From an uncultured Verrucomicrobiales bacterium (lineage in GTDB: Bacteria > Verrucomicrobiota > Verrucomicrobiia > Limisphaerales > Palsa-1400), in NCBI GenBank assembly GCA_903927905.1, contig CAIYOY010000187.1, forward strand, positions 1-48,347: 48,347 nucleotides of DNA. The letters run 5' to 3'. How positions within the stretch are numbered: position 1 is the stretch's first letter; each line of letters opens with the position of its first letter. Position numbers and translations under genes: made by a program. Under the pieces are notes generated by a model. The model was not told where the DNA came from and ran no database searches. It was given only the letters and a program-made list of their open reading frames with translations. Positions 17,966 to 27,128 of this stretch are shown in pieces.

Positions 17966-20146
17966 TTAATTCCGAAACGGTTTATTCGCGCGGTAGAGTT
18001 GAATGCGCGCCTCCGTCTTGTTGGCGAAATTAGTCGCGCCCATTGCCAGAAATACTTCGCGCGCTTTTTCTGCCGTGGTGATCGCCTCCGGGAAACGCCC
18101 CGCCTCGGCATAAGCCGCATCCAGGCTGCACAACGAACGAACATCCTTGCCACCGGTTAATTGACAGGCCAGTTCCGCCCGTTGCACCGCCTCGCGTCCA
18201 TTGCGGACGGAATCGTTTGGGTTGGTGGCCAGCAGCCAGGATAGATCATTCAACGCTCGCAAATATTTCGGATCCAATTCCAGGGTGGCGCGTAATTCCA
18301 CAAGCCCCTCGCCCAAACGGCCCGACGCCAACAATGCCGTGCTATAGTAATAGTGAAAGCTGGCATTAGCCGGTTGCAGCCGCAGGGCTTCTTGATACTG
18401 CGGCACCGCCTCGGCCAGTTTCCCAATCGCCTGCAAATCAATCGCCAGATTGCAGCGGCTCAGAGCATCCGTGGGATGATATTCCAAAAGCTTTTGATAA
18501 TGCGGAATCGCCTGATCAAATTTCCCGAGGTCATCATATAAATTCCCGAGCGTCAACTGCGTCGGGAGAAATTCAGGATCAAGCTGCTGGGCCTTTTGCA
18601 GAATCGTCTCCGCATCAGTGAAGTCACGGGCCATGCGCAGCGCATTCCCGAGATTCGCCAGAGACAAGGGGCGTTTAGGATTGATGTTCAAAGCATGTTG
18701 AAACAAGTCCGCCGCCCGGCCGTAATCCTTGTCTTGCATCGCGATGAGGCCGAGATTGTCCCAGGTTTCCACCAGCTTGGGATTCAATTTTACGGCCAGT
18801 TGAAATTCCTCTTCGGCTGCTTTTGAGCGCCCTTGGCTGAGCAGAAAAACTCCGAGGGAATTGTGGGCGATATAATTGTTCGGATCAACGCGCAGCGCCT
18901 GTTCCCACAAACTGCGGGAATCCTGCCAGACATAAAGTTGCGCCCGGGTCGCGCCGACGCACAACCCCAGAATGACGGCTGCGACGCCGGTCAGAAGAAT
19001 CTTTCCCGGTCGGGGCCATCTGGACAAAAGCAGTTCACTGGCAACCCAAGTCACCATGATAAAAAGACCGATGCACGGAAGATAAGTGAACCGGCTGGCA
19101 ACAAACTGCTCCCCCACCTGCACAATCCCTGTGACTGGTCCCAACATGCCAACAAACCAAAACCAGCCCACCGCCAACCACGGACGGGTCCGCCATTGGG
19201 CCATGACGACCAGGGAAATCAGCGCCATCAGCCCCGCACCAAACAATACCCGGCCCATCGGCCAGGAGGCTGGATCAAGATATAGCACAGATAAATGAGT
19301 GGGCCAAAAAAAAAATTCCAGGTACTCAGGGATCGTGGTCGCCATCTTATACCAGCGGGTGTCCAGGGCCAGGCTCTTGGCCGTGCCCAAATGCACTTGA
19401 GTCAAATAGGTGATAGCGCTGATGACCACGGCCAGCGCCATAAACGGGATTTTTTCAAAAAGGAGAGTCCGCCAGTTATTTTCCCGGCCCGGCCCGAGTC
19501 GTTGTCTCGGCCAAAAATCCAACAGCAACAGCAGGAAAGGCGTGGTCACCAGCATGGCCTTGGTCATGAGTCCCAGAACGAAAAAAGTCAGCGCCAGGAG
19601 ATAAAATCGCGAAGCGAAAAACGGCGGTGGCGCAGGCAGATATGATGCCCTACTTTTGCCGTGGCGCAGATAAGCCAGCAAAGTGAGCATGAAAAAGAAC
19701 CCGCTCAAAACATCCTTGCGCTCCGTGATCCATACCACCGATTCCACCCGGAGCGGATGCAGGGCAAAGAGCGCAGACACAAAAGCGCTCCGCCAGCGCA
19801 GTCCGGTCGCTTCCTGCAACAAAACATAAAGCAAAACTGCATTGACCGCATGAAACCCGATGTTGACGAGGTGATGCCCTTCCGGCCCTGGGCCAAATAA
19901 CTGGCAATCCAACATGAAGGAAAGCCAGACCAACGGTTGCCACAGGGCAAAGTGCATTCCAGAAAAAGCCCAGGCAATCCCTTTGCTGGTCAGGCCTTGC
20001 TGCACCAGCCAGTTATTCATGACGTAATCCGGATCGTCGTAGTTGACAAAGTCGAAATGCCGCGCCGGCCAATAGACGGCCAAAGTCACAGCGAACAGCG
20101 CCAGGCTGATCAGCCACGTTTGATTTTTTTTGGCAAAAGAAAACAC
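17966..20146 (-). CDS. GT-C-like multi-pass membrane protein with C-terminal TPR repeats (second paralog)
   Basis: A 726-aa protein with an N-terminal half of about ten transmembrane helices and, from about residue 420, some eight tetratricopeptide repeats. The first loop after helix one has NYDDPDYV, and further on come PLVWLSFMLDCQLFG, HHLVNIGFHAVN and HPLRVESVVWITERKDV, a pattern resembling GT-C fold glycosyltransferases of the PMT/TMTC type, in which acidic residues of the first loop are catalytic. That activity is inferred. It is a close paralog of the gene before it (20156-22354), separated by 9 bases, so the pair arose by tandem duplication. Both lie at the end of a four-gene unit starting with a PSD1 gene. 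Confidence 0.85.
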   Translation of the reverse strand: MFSFAKKNQTWLISLALFAVTLAVYWPARHFDFVNYDDPDYVMNNWLVQQGLTSKGIAWAFSGMHFALWQPLVWLSFMLDCQLFGPGPEGHHLVNIGFHAVNAVLLYVLLQEATGLRWRSAFVSALFALHPLRVESVVWITERKDVLSGFFFMLTLLAYLRHGKSRASYLPAPPPFFASRFYLLALTFFVLGLMTKAMLVTTPFLLLLLDFWPRQRLGPGRENNWRTLLFEKIPFMALAVVISAITYLTQVHLGTAKSLALDTRWYKMATTIPEYLEFFFWPTHLSVLYLDPASWPMGRVLFGAGLMALISLVVMAQWRTRPWLAVGWFWFVGMLGPVTGIVQVGEQFVASRFTYLPCIGLFIMVTWVASELLLSRWPRPGKILLTGVAAVILGLCVGATRAQLYVWQDSRSLWEQALRVDPNNYIAHNSLGVFLLSQGRSKAAEEEFQLAVKLNPKLVETWDNLGLIAMQDKDYGRAADLFQHALNINPKRPLSLANLGNALRMARDFTDAETILQKAQQLDPEFLPTQLTLGNLYDDLGKFDQAIPHYQKLLEYHPTDALSRCNLAIDLQAIGKLAEAVPQYQEALRLQPANASFHYYYSTALLASGRLGEGLVELRATLELDPKYLRALNDLSWLLATNPNDSVRNGREAVQRAELACQLTGGKDVRSLCSLDAAYAEAGRFPEAITTAEKAREVFLAMGATNFANKTEARIQLYRANKPFRN

Positions 20147-20155
20147 GGGTTACTT

Positions 20156-22354
20156 TCAGTTTTTTAACGGCTGGCTGGCACGATAACGCAGGCTGCGGGC
20201 TTCCGCCTTTTGGGCGTAATTGGTGTCGCCCGCAGCCAGAAAGGCGAGCCGGGCTTTTTCCGCCGTGGCTACGGCTTCAGGAAAACGTCCGAGCGAGGCA
20301 TAAACCGTGTCCAAAATAGAAAGCGAAGAACCATCTTTTTGGCCGGTCAATTCACAGGCGCGCTCCGCCAGAGGCAGGGCTTCAAGCACATTTCCCGCCG
20401 AATCTTTGGCATGGATGGCCAATTGCCAGGCCAGATCATTGAGGGCACCGAGATGTTTCGGGGCGAGCCGGAGGGTTTCGCGCAGTTCGACAATTCCCTC
20501 CTGCCATCGGCCTCCGGCGATGAGAGCGGAACCATGGTAATAATGAAAGTCCGGAACGCCGGGATCAAGGCTCAGGGCGGTTTCGTAATGGCTTAGGGCG
20601 TCAGCTGGCCGGCCCGCAGCCATCAGGTCAATGGCAAGATTGCAGTGATTGACAGCATCAGAAGGATGATGCTCCAGGATTTTTTGATAGTGCGGAATGG
20701 CTTGGTCAATCTTTCCAATATCATCAAAATAGGCGGCCACCGCCCTCTGGACATTGATGTCTTCGGAATCCAGTTGGAGGGCTTTTTTAAGAAAAGAGCC
20801 GGCCCTGGCATAATCGCCAGCCCGGTCGAAGACTTTGCCCAGATTGGCCAAGGTAAATGGGTTGTCTGGATCGCAGGCCAAGGCCCGCTGAAACAGATCG
20901 GCCGCTTTGCTGTAATCTTTTCCACGCAGAGCGATCAAGCCAAGGCCGTTCCAGGCTGCGGTCAACTTGGGTTGGAGTCGGACCGCTGTTTCATATTCTG
21001 TGATGGCCGCTTCAACGTTGCCATGGTCCGCCAGATAAATACCCAAAGAGTTATGGGCGACATAGTTTTTGGGATCAACGCGCAACGCGTGTTCCCAGAG
21101 TGTTTTCGAATCCTGCCAGTAATAAAGTTGATGGCGGCTGAGTCCAACGGACAACATGACCAAAACCAATGCACCTATAATCGCGCTTATTTTTCTCAAC
21201 GGAAAAGGAAGCCGGGACAGCAGTTCCCACCCTCCCCAAACCACGGGTAGAAAAATGCCAACAGCCGGCAGATAAGTGAAACGATCCGCAATAAATTGAA
21301 CGCCGGCCTGCACAATGCCCATGACCGGAATCAGCATGCCCAAAAACCACAGCCAGCCTGTCAATAACCATGGACGGGAACGGCCCTGGAAAAGCGCCGC
21401 GACGAAAATCAGCAGTATGATGGCCAGCGCGCCCAACACGGAAACGATCGGCCAGGTCACCGGACTGAGATACAGCACGGTCAAATCGCCGGGCCAGAAT
21501 AATTCCTTCAGATAAGCCGGAACCGTCATGGCCGGCTTTTGCCAGCGCAAGTAAAACGGAAGGTCGGCGACGGCACCACCATGGCTTTGCGTGATCACTG
21601 TGATCAGGCTGCACAACCCAGCCAAGACGAAGAAGGGCCATTTTTCCATCACCAACGGCAGGAATTTTTTAGGTTGATCCAGAACAGTTCTTTGCCACGG
21701 CCAAAAATCCAAAACCAAAAGCAAAAAAGGCAGTGTCACCAGCATCGGCTTGGACATCAGGCCCAGAGCGAAAAAAAACAATGCGAGATAATAATAACGC
21801 GAGGATAAAGGAAAGCGGACGGAAACCAGCGATGCGTCCTCTGCTTTAAACTTTAAACTTTGAACCTTGAACTGCGTATAAGCCCACAGTGTCAGCATAA
21901 AAAACAGCCCACTCAGAACGTCCTTTCGTTCCGCAATCCAGGCCACCGATTCCACCCGAGTCGGATGAAACAGAAAAAGCGCCGCCACCAAAGCGCTCCG
22001 CCCGATGGCCCAGGTCCATTTCTGCAACAGGATAAAGAGCAGGACGCCATTGGTCGCGTGCAAGATCGCATTACCCAGATGGGGTACGGCTGGCTTCACG
22101 CCGAAGAATTGACATTCAAACATATACGAGACCCAAACCAGCGGGTGCCAGTTGGAAAAATGCGCCTCGGTAAACGCCCAGATCGAACCTTTCATCGTCA
22201 AACCCTGCTGAATCAGCCAGTTGTTCGCGAAATAATCCGGGTCATCATAGTTGATAAAATCGAAATGTCGCACCGGCCAATACAGCGCCAGGGTCAGCCC
22301 GAAAAGTCCGGCGCTCACCAGCCAGGTCTGTTGCTTTTGTGTCAATCGAATCAT
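20156..22354 (-). CDS. GT-C-like multi-pass membrane protein with C-terminal TPR repeats (first paralog)
   Basis: A 732-aa membrane protein with the same layout as its downstream paralog: NYDDPDYF in the first outer loop, PLVWVSYMFECQFFG, HLGNAILHATNG, HPTRVESVAWIAERKDV, many transmembrane helices, and a C-terminal TPR domain (from about residue 420). The design matches TMTC/PMT-like GT-C glycosyltransferases fused to TPRs; the acceptor is unknown, but exported neighbours are candidates. The start at the ATG at 22354 (MIRLTQ) is preferred over an ATG at 22399 because it falls 7 bases after the stop of the DUF1501 gene instead of overlapping it. It is co-directional with, and tightly packed against, the PSD1/DUF1501 pair. 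Confidence 0.85.
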   Translation of the reverse strand: MIRLTQKQQTWLVSAGLFGLTLALYWPVRHFDFINYDDPDYFANNWLIQQGLTMKGSIWAFTEAHFSNWHPLVWVSYMFECQFFGVKPAVPHLGNAILHATNGVLLFILLQKWTWAIGRSALVAALFLFHPTRVESVAWIAERKDVLSGLFFMLTLWAYTQFKVQSLKFKAEDASLVSVRFPLSSRYYYLALFFFALGLMSKPMLVTLPFLLLVLDFWPWQRTVLDQPKKFLPLVMEKWPFFVLAGLCSLITVITQSHGGAVADLPFYLRWQKPAMTVPAYLKELFWPGDLTVLYLSPVTWPIVSVLGALAIILLIFVAALFQGRSRPWLLTGWLWFLGMLIPVMGIVQAGVQFIADRFTYLPAVGIFLPVVWGGWELLSRLPFPLRKISAIIGALVLVMLSVGLSRHQLYYWQDSKTLWEHALRVDPKNYVAHNSLGIYLADHGNVEAAITEYETAVRLQPKLTAAWNGLGLIALRGKDYSKAADLFQRALACDPDNPFTLANLGKVFDRAGDYARAGSFLKKALQLDSEDINVQRAVAAYFDDIGKIDQAIPHYQKILEHHPSDAVNHCNLAIDLMAAGRPADALSHYETALSLDPGVPDFHYYHGSALIAGGRWQEGIVELRETLRLAPKHLGALNDLAWQLAIHAKDSAGNVLEALPLAERACELTGQKDGSSLSILDTVYASLGRFPEAVATAEKARLAFLAAGDTNYAQKAEARSLRYRASQPLKN

Positions 22355-22361
22355 GAAAATC

Positions 22362-23804
22362 TTACGCCAGAATTTCCCCGACCACTTCACCGTGAACATC
22401 CGTCAACCGGCGATTGCTGCCATTATGCCGGAAGGTCAGCTTCGTATGATCAATCCCCAGCAAATGCAAAATGGTGGCGTGAAGATCGTAGCAATACGTT
22501 GGATTGACCGCTTTCCACGACCATTCATCACTTTGTCCGTACGTCGTGCCGGGCTTGATGCCCGCGCCCGCGAGCCACGACACAAACGTCCCGCCGTTAT
22601 GATCGCGACCGGTGCTGCCTTGACTGAACGGCATGCGGCCAAATTCCGTCGTCCAGATAATCAACGTGTCCTCAAACATCCCGCGCGCTTTCAAATCCTT
22701 GACCAACGCCGCCGCCGGTTTGTCTGCCATGCCAGCGATCAGCGGCAATTCCTTGCTGATGTCGGCGTGGTTGTCCCAATTGCCGGTGGCGCCGGCCATC
22801 CCACTCCAAACCTGCACAAAGCGCACCCCGCGCTCCAACAGCCGCCGCGCCGCCAGACAATTTCGCCCAAAATCCTGCGTGGCCTTGTCGTCCAAGCCGT
22901 AAAGTTTTTTTGTCGCTTCACTTTCCCCGGAGATATCGAGGGTTTCAGGTGCGCTCGTTTGCATCCGGGCTGCCAGTTCATAAGAAGCGATGCGCGCTTC
23001 CAGCCGGGAATCACCGGAATGTTGGGCCAAATGTTCGCGATTCAGTTTATTCAGCAAGGCCAGCCCATCCTGTTCGCTCGCTTTCGTGATATTTTTAGCC
23101 GAAGTTGGCGGAAACAGATCCGCGATGGGATCCGCCGCCGTTGCTTTGATGATCGTGCCCGAATGGGCCACCGGCAAAAATCCCGAGGAAAAGCTTCCTT
23201 TGGAATTATACGGCAACCCGCGCGGGTCCGGCAGCACCACGAACGTCGGCAAATTTTGATTCAAACTGCCGAGGCCGTAAGAAATCCACGAGCCCATGCA
23301 CGGAAATCCCGGCAACACAAACCCGGTGTTCTGCATGTAAACCGCCGGCCCATGCACATTCGTCTTCGTCGCCATGGACATGATAAAAGCCAGATCATCC
23401 ACACACGTGGCTATATGCGGGAAAATGCTGCTGACCCAGCGTCCGGATTGACCGTGTTGTTTCCATTCGTACGGACTTTTCATGATCGTTCCGGGCGTGC
23501 TAGTGGCGGCCTCGACTTTTTCACCCGGATCAAATTTTTCGCCACTTCGTTTGATGAGTTCCGGTTTGTAGTCAAACGTATCGCACTGGCTGGCCCCGCC
23601 GTTCATGAACAATTGCACCACCCGTTTGACCTTGGCCCGATGATGCAGCCCGCCGTTCAGATCAATCGAAGGTTTGGTCTCCGCCAGCAATTCGTTCTGT
23701 CCGAGCAAATGCGCCAGGGCGATGCCGCCTAGGCCGCCGCCAGCCCGCCAGAGAAATTCCCGGCGCGACTGCTGGCTAAAATTAAAATGTTCCGGCGTTT
23801 TCAA
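22362..23804 (-). CDS. DUF1501 family protein, Tat-exported
   Basis: A 480-aa DUF1501 protein with a classic twin-arginine signal (SRREFLWR, residues 13-20, then a GGGLGGIAL stretch). Family segments include LFMNGGASQCDTFDYKP, WKQHGQSGRWVSSIFP, IIWTTEFGRMPFSQG and GRDHNGGTFVSWLAG. It belongs to the same family as the protein at 14096-15556 but the two differ widely in sequence, so this is a second, diverged version rather than a recent duplicate. The start is TTG, overlapping the TGA stop of the PSD1 gene (TTGA), which points to coupled translation. It is followed after 7 bases by a GT-C/TPR gene. Confidence 0.93.
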   Translation of the reverse strand: MKTPEHFNFSQQSRREFLWRAGGGLGGIALAHLLGQNELLAETKPSIDLNGGLHHRAKVKRVVQLFMNGGASQCDTFDYKPELIKRSGEKFDPGEKVEAATSTPGTIMKSPYEWKQHGQSGRWVSSIFPHIATCVDDLAFIMSMATKTNVHGPAVYMQNTGFVLPGFPCMGSWISYGLGSLNQNLPTFVVLPDPRGLPYNSKGSFSSGFLPVAHSGTIIKATAADPIADLFPPTSAKNITKASEQDGLALLNKLNREHLAQHSGDSRLEARIASYELAARMQTSAPETLDISGESEATKKLYGLDDKATQDFGRNCLAARRLLERGVRFVQVWSGMAGATGNWDNHADISKELPLIAGMADKPAAALVKDLKARGMFEDTLIIWTTEFGRMPFSQGSTGRDHNGGTFVSWLAGAGIKPGTTYGQSDEWSWKAVNPTYCYDLHATILHLLGIDHTKLTFRHNGSNRRLTDVHGEVVGEILA

Positions 23805-26464
23805 TTCACGAAGATGAATTCATTGCTATTCAACAGGACACGGCAGGCGTTGGCCAAGCCGTATTTTGCGGCGTAAGCTTTAAAATCGTGCAACTCACCG
23901 CTACTAGGCGGACGGCCCAGCGCCAGTTGCCAGACAGCTTCAATTTGTCTGGCCAGCGATTTGTTCTCTTTGACCAATCGTTCCGCCAGGTGACCGCTCT
24001 GACTGACGACGAAGCGATCATTCATCATGGCCATTGCTTGCAACGCCGTCAGCGAAACATTTCGGGTCGCGGTCAATTGCGAGCCATCCGCGCAATCCAG
24101 GCAATCCATGAAGGGATCGGGCAGCGTCCGGAAAAGAAAACGATAAATGCTGCGCCGAAAATTTTTTGGATCTTCCACGTCAAATTTATTGTAGTCCACG
24201 ATCGGCGTGTTGCTGGGATTCGGATCCTCCAAGTTGAACTGCATCACCGCCGGCCCGCCCATGGTCAGATCGAGTTTGCCGGTGATTTGCAAAATGGCAT
24301 CACGAATGGATTCGGCGTCCAGCCGGGCCCGGTTCATCCGCCAGAGATATTGATTGCCGGAATCGGTTTTGGAAAATACGGGATTATCGTCCGACGACTG
24401 GAGATAGACCGCGCTGGTCACGATCAATTTTTGCAATTGTTTGATGGAACCGCCGCTTTCCTGAAAGGCGGTTGCGAGCCAGTCCAGCAATTCGGGATGC
24501 GTCGGCAACCCGCCCATGTGGCCAAAATCACTCGGCGTATCCACGATTCCCCGGCCAAAATGATAAGACCAGATTCGGTTGACAATAGACCGCCAGGTCA
24601 GTGGATTTTTTTGGTCGGTGATCCATCGGGCCAGAGCGGCGCGGCGGCTGGCCTCGTTGTTGGTATCAGACAAGCCAAAACTCGGAGCCAGATTTGAGAC
24701 ACAGGACAACGCCCCGGGCGACGCCAGTCCCAGCGGCTTGGTGACATCACCGCGTTTGAGCACATAAATCGGGCGCGGGGTTTTGGCCGGAGTGAAATTG
24801 CCGCGCGGCGTGAAATCGCTGGCGGCGGCAAAGACCAGGCGCGGTGGCGGCAGCGCGGCGAGTTTCTGTTCAATCGGATTCAGTTCCTGAAAGGAAACGA
24901 GCATGGATCTATCCTGATCGCTGCGTTTTTTTTCTTCCGTGGCCAGAATTTTGATGATGGCATAGGGATAGCGATCGGCCCGCAAGGGCAAGGGTGAGGT
25001 GGTGACGGAAAGGCGCACGCGCCCGATCAAATGGCTGCCCCCGTGGACTTGATCAAGGGTGAAAGCCAGCGGTGCGCTGCCGTTGTTCTCCAAGGGTTCT
25101 TTCAATTCGAACACCGCAAAATGTGGCTGGCCGACTTCAGGATAAATGCTCCAGGCGGTGGAGGGGTTTTTATCAATGGACTTTTCCACGGCCCAATCCT
25201 GCTGATTGAAATCAGCGGTGGAATTTTGTAATAGCACGGTTTTATCTGCGACCATGAGTTGAAATTCGGAGAGGGCAAAGTTGCCATTGTCCTGCCGGCC
25301 CGGCCCTTGGTGCGGCAGGCTGGGATCGGTCAAAACTTCAACCCGGACGGCGGTGATGTTTTTTAGATCAGTCCGGGCGGTGATGGTGTAAGTGTCTTTG
25401 TCTGGTTTTTTGCCGGAGGAGAGAATGGAGAAGTCGGATTGTTTGGTCAAGGTTGAGCCTTCGGAGGAAGTGAAGGAATCGGGATTTAAAACGATCCAGA
25501 TGGAGGCGTCATCTGCCAGTGTTTGGCGAAGTGCTTTCTCCACGGCCGCCAGCTCCGCCGGTTGAGGTTTGGCCGTTTTCGGGGCCTCTTCGAGCGCGCG
25601 TTTTTTCTTCAGTAAGGTCTGGCGCATCTGGTGTGTTTTGGCATCGAGGTCATAAGGCCGGTCGGCGCGATCCACGCCGGCCAAGACCGCTTGCAAGTTA
25701 TAGTAATCCGCCTGGGGAATGGGATCGAATTTGTGATTGTGACAGCGCGCGCAATGCACCGTGCTGCTGACAAAGGTGGACATCGTGGTCATCACCATGT
25801 CGTCGCGGTCGAGGTTGCGGGCGATTTTCTTGTCCACGGTGTCCTCGACGATGAAGACCTGCGAACTTTCATCCCACGGCCCCGCCGCGATGAAGCCGAG
25901 CGCGACAATCCCCTGCGGATCATCCGGGAACAAAACATCGCCCGCCAACTGTTCCTCGACAAATCGCGCATAAGGTTTGTCCTCATTGAACGAACGGATC
26001 AGATAATCCCGATAGGGCCACGCGTTGGGCCGGGGCCGGTCCTGATCATTTCCTTGTGTGTCGGAATAATGCACCACATCCAGCCAATGCCGCGCCCAGC
26101 GCTCACCGTAGCGCGGTGAGGCCAGCAACTGATCCACCACCTTTTCATAAGCGCGAGGAGATTTGTCCTTGAGAAAAGCATCCATTTCTTCCGGGGTCGG
26201 CGGCAGTCCGATCAAATCAAAATAAACGCGGCGCAACAAAGTCCGCTTGTCCGCCGGAGCGGAAGGATGAAATCCCTTTTCCTGCAACTTCGCCAAAACG
26301 AATTGATCCACCGGCGTGCGTGGCCAGCTTTTGTCTTTCCCTGAAACTGTTGTGGGCACGTCCGGTTTGCGCAACGGTTTGAGCGACCACCAGGTGTCTT
26401 CCGCTCCGGCGGTCAGGGCAAACGCCACGCAAAATAAAAACAGCCATTGACGCTGACAAAACAT
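23801..26464 (-). CDS. PSD1-type exported protein lacking the PSCyt1 domain (DUF1549 + F5/8-type C region + DUF1553)
   Basis: An 887-aa exported protein. The signal peptide (MFCQRQWLFLFCVAFALTAGA) leads straight into DUF1549 (about residues 45-270), without the N-terminal cytochrome PSCyt1 domain that the other PSD1 protein in this window has; one CxxCH motif remains (CARCHNHKFDP, about 240). The middle region, around TAVRVEVLTDPSLPHQGPGR and KNPSTAWSIYP, resembles an F5/8-type C (discoidin) carbohydrate-binding domain. DUF1553 follows (about 625-860; WRSIVNRIWSYHFG). The ATG at 26464 is chosen over the GTG at 26470 because of the -10 box position. Its stop overlaps the TTG start of the DUF1501 gene. 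Confidence 0.92.
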   Translation of the reverse strand: MFCQRQWLFLFCVAFALTAGAEDTWWSLKPLRKPDVPTTVSGKDKSWPRTPVDQFVLAKLQEKGFHPSAPADKRTLLRRVYFDLIGLPPTPEEMDAFLKDKSPRAYEKVVDQLLASPRYGERWARHWLDVVHYSDTQGNDQDRPRPNAWPYRDYLIRSFNEDKPYARFVEEQLAGDVLFPDDPQGIVALGFIAAGPWDESSQVFIVEDTVDKKIARNLDRDDMVMTTMSTFVSSTVHCARCHNHKFDPIPQADYYNLQAVLAGVDRADRPYDLDAKTHQMRQTLLKKKRALEEAPKTAKPQPAELAAVEKALRQTLADDASIWIVLNPDSFTSSEGSTLTKQSDFSILSSGKKPDKDTYTITARTDLKNITAVRVEVLTDPSLPHQGPGRQDNGNFALSEFQLMVADKTVLLQNSTADFNQQDWAVEKSIDKNPSTAWSIYPEVGQPHFAVFELKEPLENNGSAPLAFTLDQVHGGSHLIGRVRLSVTTSPLPLRADRYPYAIIKILATEEKKRSDQDRSMLVSFQELNPIEQKLAALPPPRLVFAAASDFTPRGNFTPAKTPRPIYVLKRGDVTKPLGLASPGALSCVSNLAPSFGLSDTNNEASRRAALARWITDQKNPLTWRSIVNRIWSYHFGRGIVDTPSDFGHMGGLPTHPELLDWLATAFQESGGSIKQLQKLIVTSAVYLQSSDDNPVFSKTDSGNQYLWRMNRARLDAESIRDAILQITGKLDLTMGGPAVMQFNLEDPNPSNTPIVDYNKFDVEDPKNFRRSIYRFLFRTLPDPFMDCLDCADGSQLTATRNVSLTALQAMAMMNDRFVVSQSGHLAERLVKENKSLARQIEAVWQLALGRPPSSGELHDFKAYAAKYGLANACRVLLNSNEFIFVN

Positions 26465-26472
26465 GCGCACGG

Positions 26473-26478
26473 ATTATA
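26473..26478 (-). promoter_or_regulatory. -10 box of the second PSD1 operon
   Basis: On the minus strand a consensus TATAAT (26478-26473) lies only 8 bases before the ATG at 26464, so the predicted transcript starts about 2 bases before the start codon. No good -35 box is seen at the proper distance. This would make the operon mRNA leaderless. Confidence 0.5.
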
Positions 26479-26537
26479 ACCCCCGGGCCTATCAGAAGCG
26501 AGCGCCACTACTTACTTTCTCCCTTGCCCACTTCTAC

Positions 26538-27008
26538 TCACATTCCCAACTTCTGCAACTCCACCTGCAATTGCAGTTGGAATTCCTGCACGTCTTCCTG
26601 GGTGGGCTTGTAAGTTTTGTCCACTCCAGCCAGACCAAGGCGGCCGGTTTGATCGAGGAACCAATCGGCGCTGATGCCATCGCTGAATTTGACTTTGCCG
26701 CTGACCATGGCGCCGGGACGGGTGATTTGGTCCACGCTGACGCTGACGCGGCCTGCGGGTTGGCCGGCGGTTTCGGGAATCGCGGCGGCATCGGTGGCCC
26801 CGGGCGCAGGCGCGGCCGGAACAGCGGGAGCAGGCGGTGGCGTTAGATCCTTCGGTTTCAATTTCAAATCATCCACCAAAAAACGTACGTCGAGATAGGT
26901 CATGCGCAGGCCCAGCTCGGATTCCAGGCGTTTTTGGATGTCGGCCAGTTTCAGGCCTTCCTCGATCCATGCCGCGACTTTTTTACTCTGTGTCTCGTCC
27001 AATTTCAT
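26538..27008 (-). CDS. Hypothetical protein with Pro/Ala linker
   Basis: A 156-aa protein without signal peptide. The first 55 residues look helical (ETQSKKVAAWIEEGLKLADIQKRL, then a second helix with the LRMTYLDVRFLVDDL pattern), resembling a small helix-turn-helix-like domain; then a Pro/Ala-rich linker (about 57-80), then a compact beta-rich domain (RVSVSVDQITRPGAMVSGKV, ISADWFLDQTGRLGL) and a Gln-rich helix at the end. I do not recognise a named family. The two-domain layout with linker and normal base use argue that it is a real gene. It lies alone between the PSD1 operon promoter and the divergent yebC gene, with an ATG start. Confidence 0.75.
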   Translation of the reverse strand: MKLDETQSKKVAAWIEEGLKLADIQKRLESELGLRMTYLDVRFLVDDLKLKPKDLTPPPAPAVPAAPAPGATDAAAIPETAGQPAGRVSVSVDQITRPGAMVSGKVKFSDGISADWFLDQTGRLGLAGVDKTYKPTQEDVQEFQLQLQVELQKLGM

Positions 27009-27081
27009 AACGGGAAGAGCTTAGCATGGTTCCGGGGCCTTTGCGCCAGTGGAAATGCACGCGAAGGAAATATCAATAATT

Positions 27082-27104
27082 AGGGACTTGCGAAGCGCGT
27101 CCCT
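27082..27104 (+). repeat. Short hairpin in the yebC upstream spacer
   Basis: AGGGAC (27082-27087) and GTCCCT (27099-27104) form an inverted repeat, with a GCG/CGC pair inside the loop. It lies 25 bases before yebC and may be another REP-like sequence or an mRNA leader structure. Confidence 0.45.
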
Positions 27105-27128
27105 CCGGGGCCAAAATACGCGACACTT

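Noticed and set aside
22251-23732. 493-codon plus-strand open frame across the DUF1501 gene
   Set aside because: The minus-strand DUF1501 protein is certain; the plus-strand translation is basic, repetitive and without domains.
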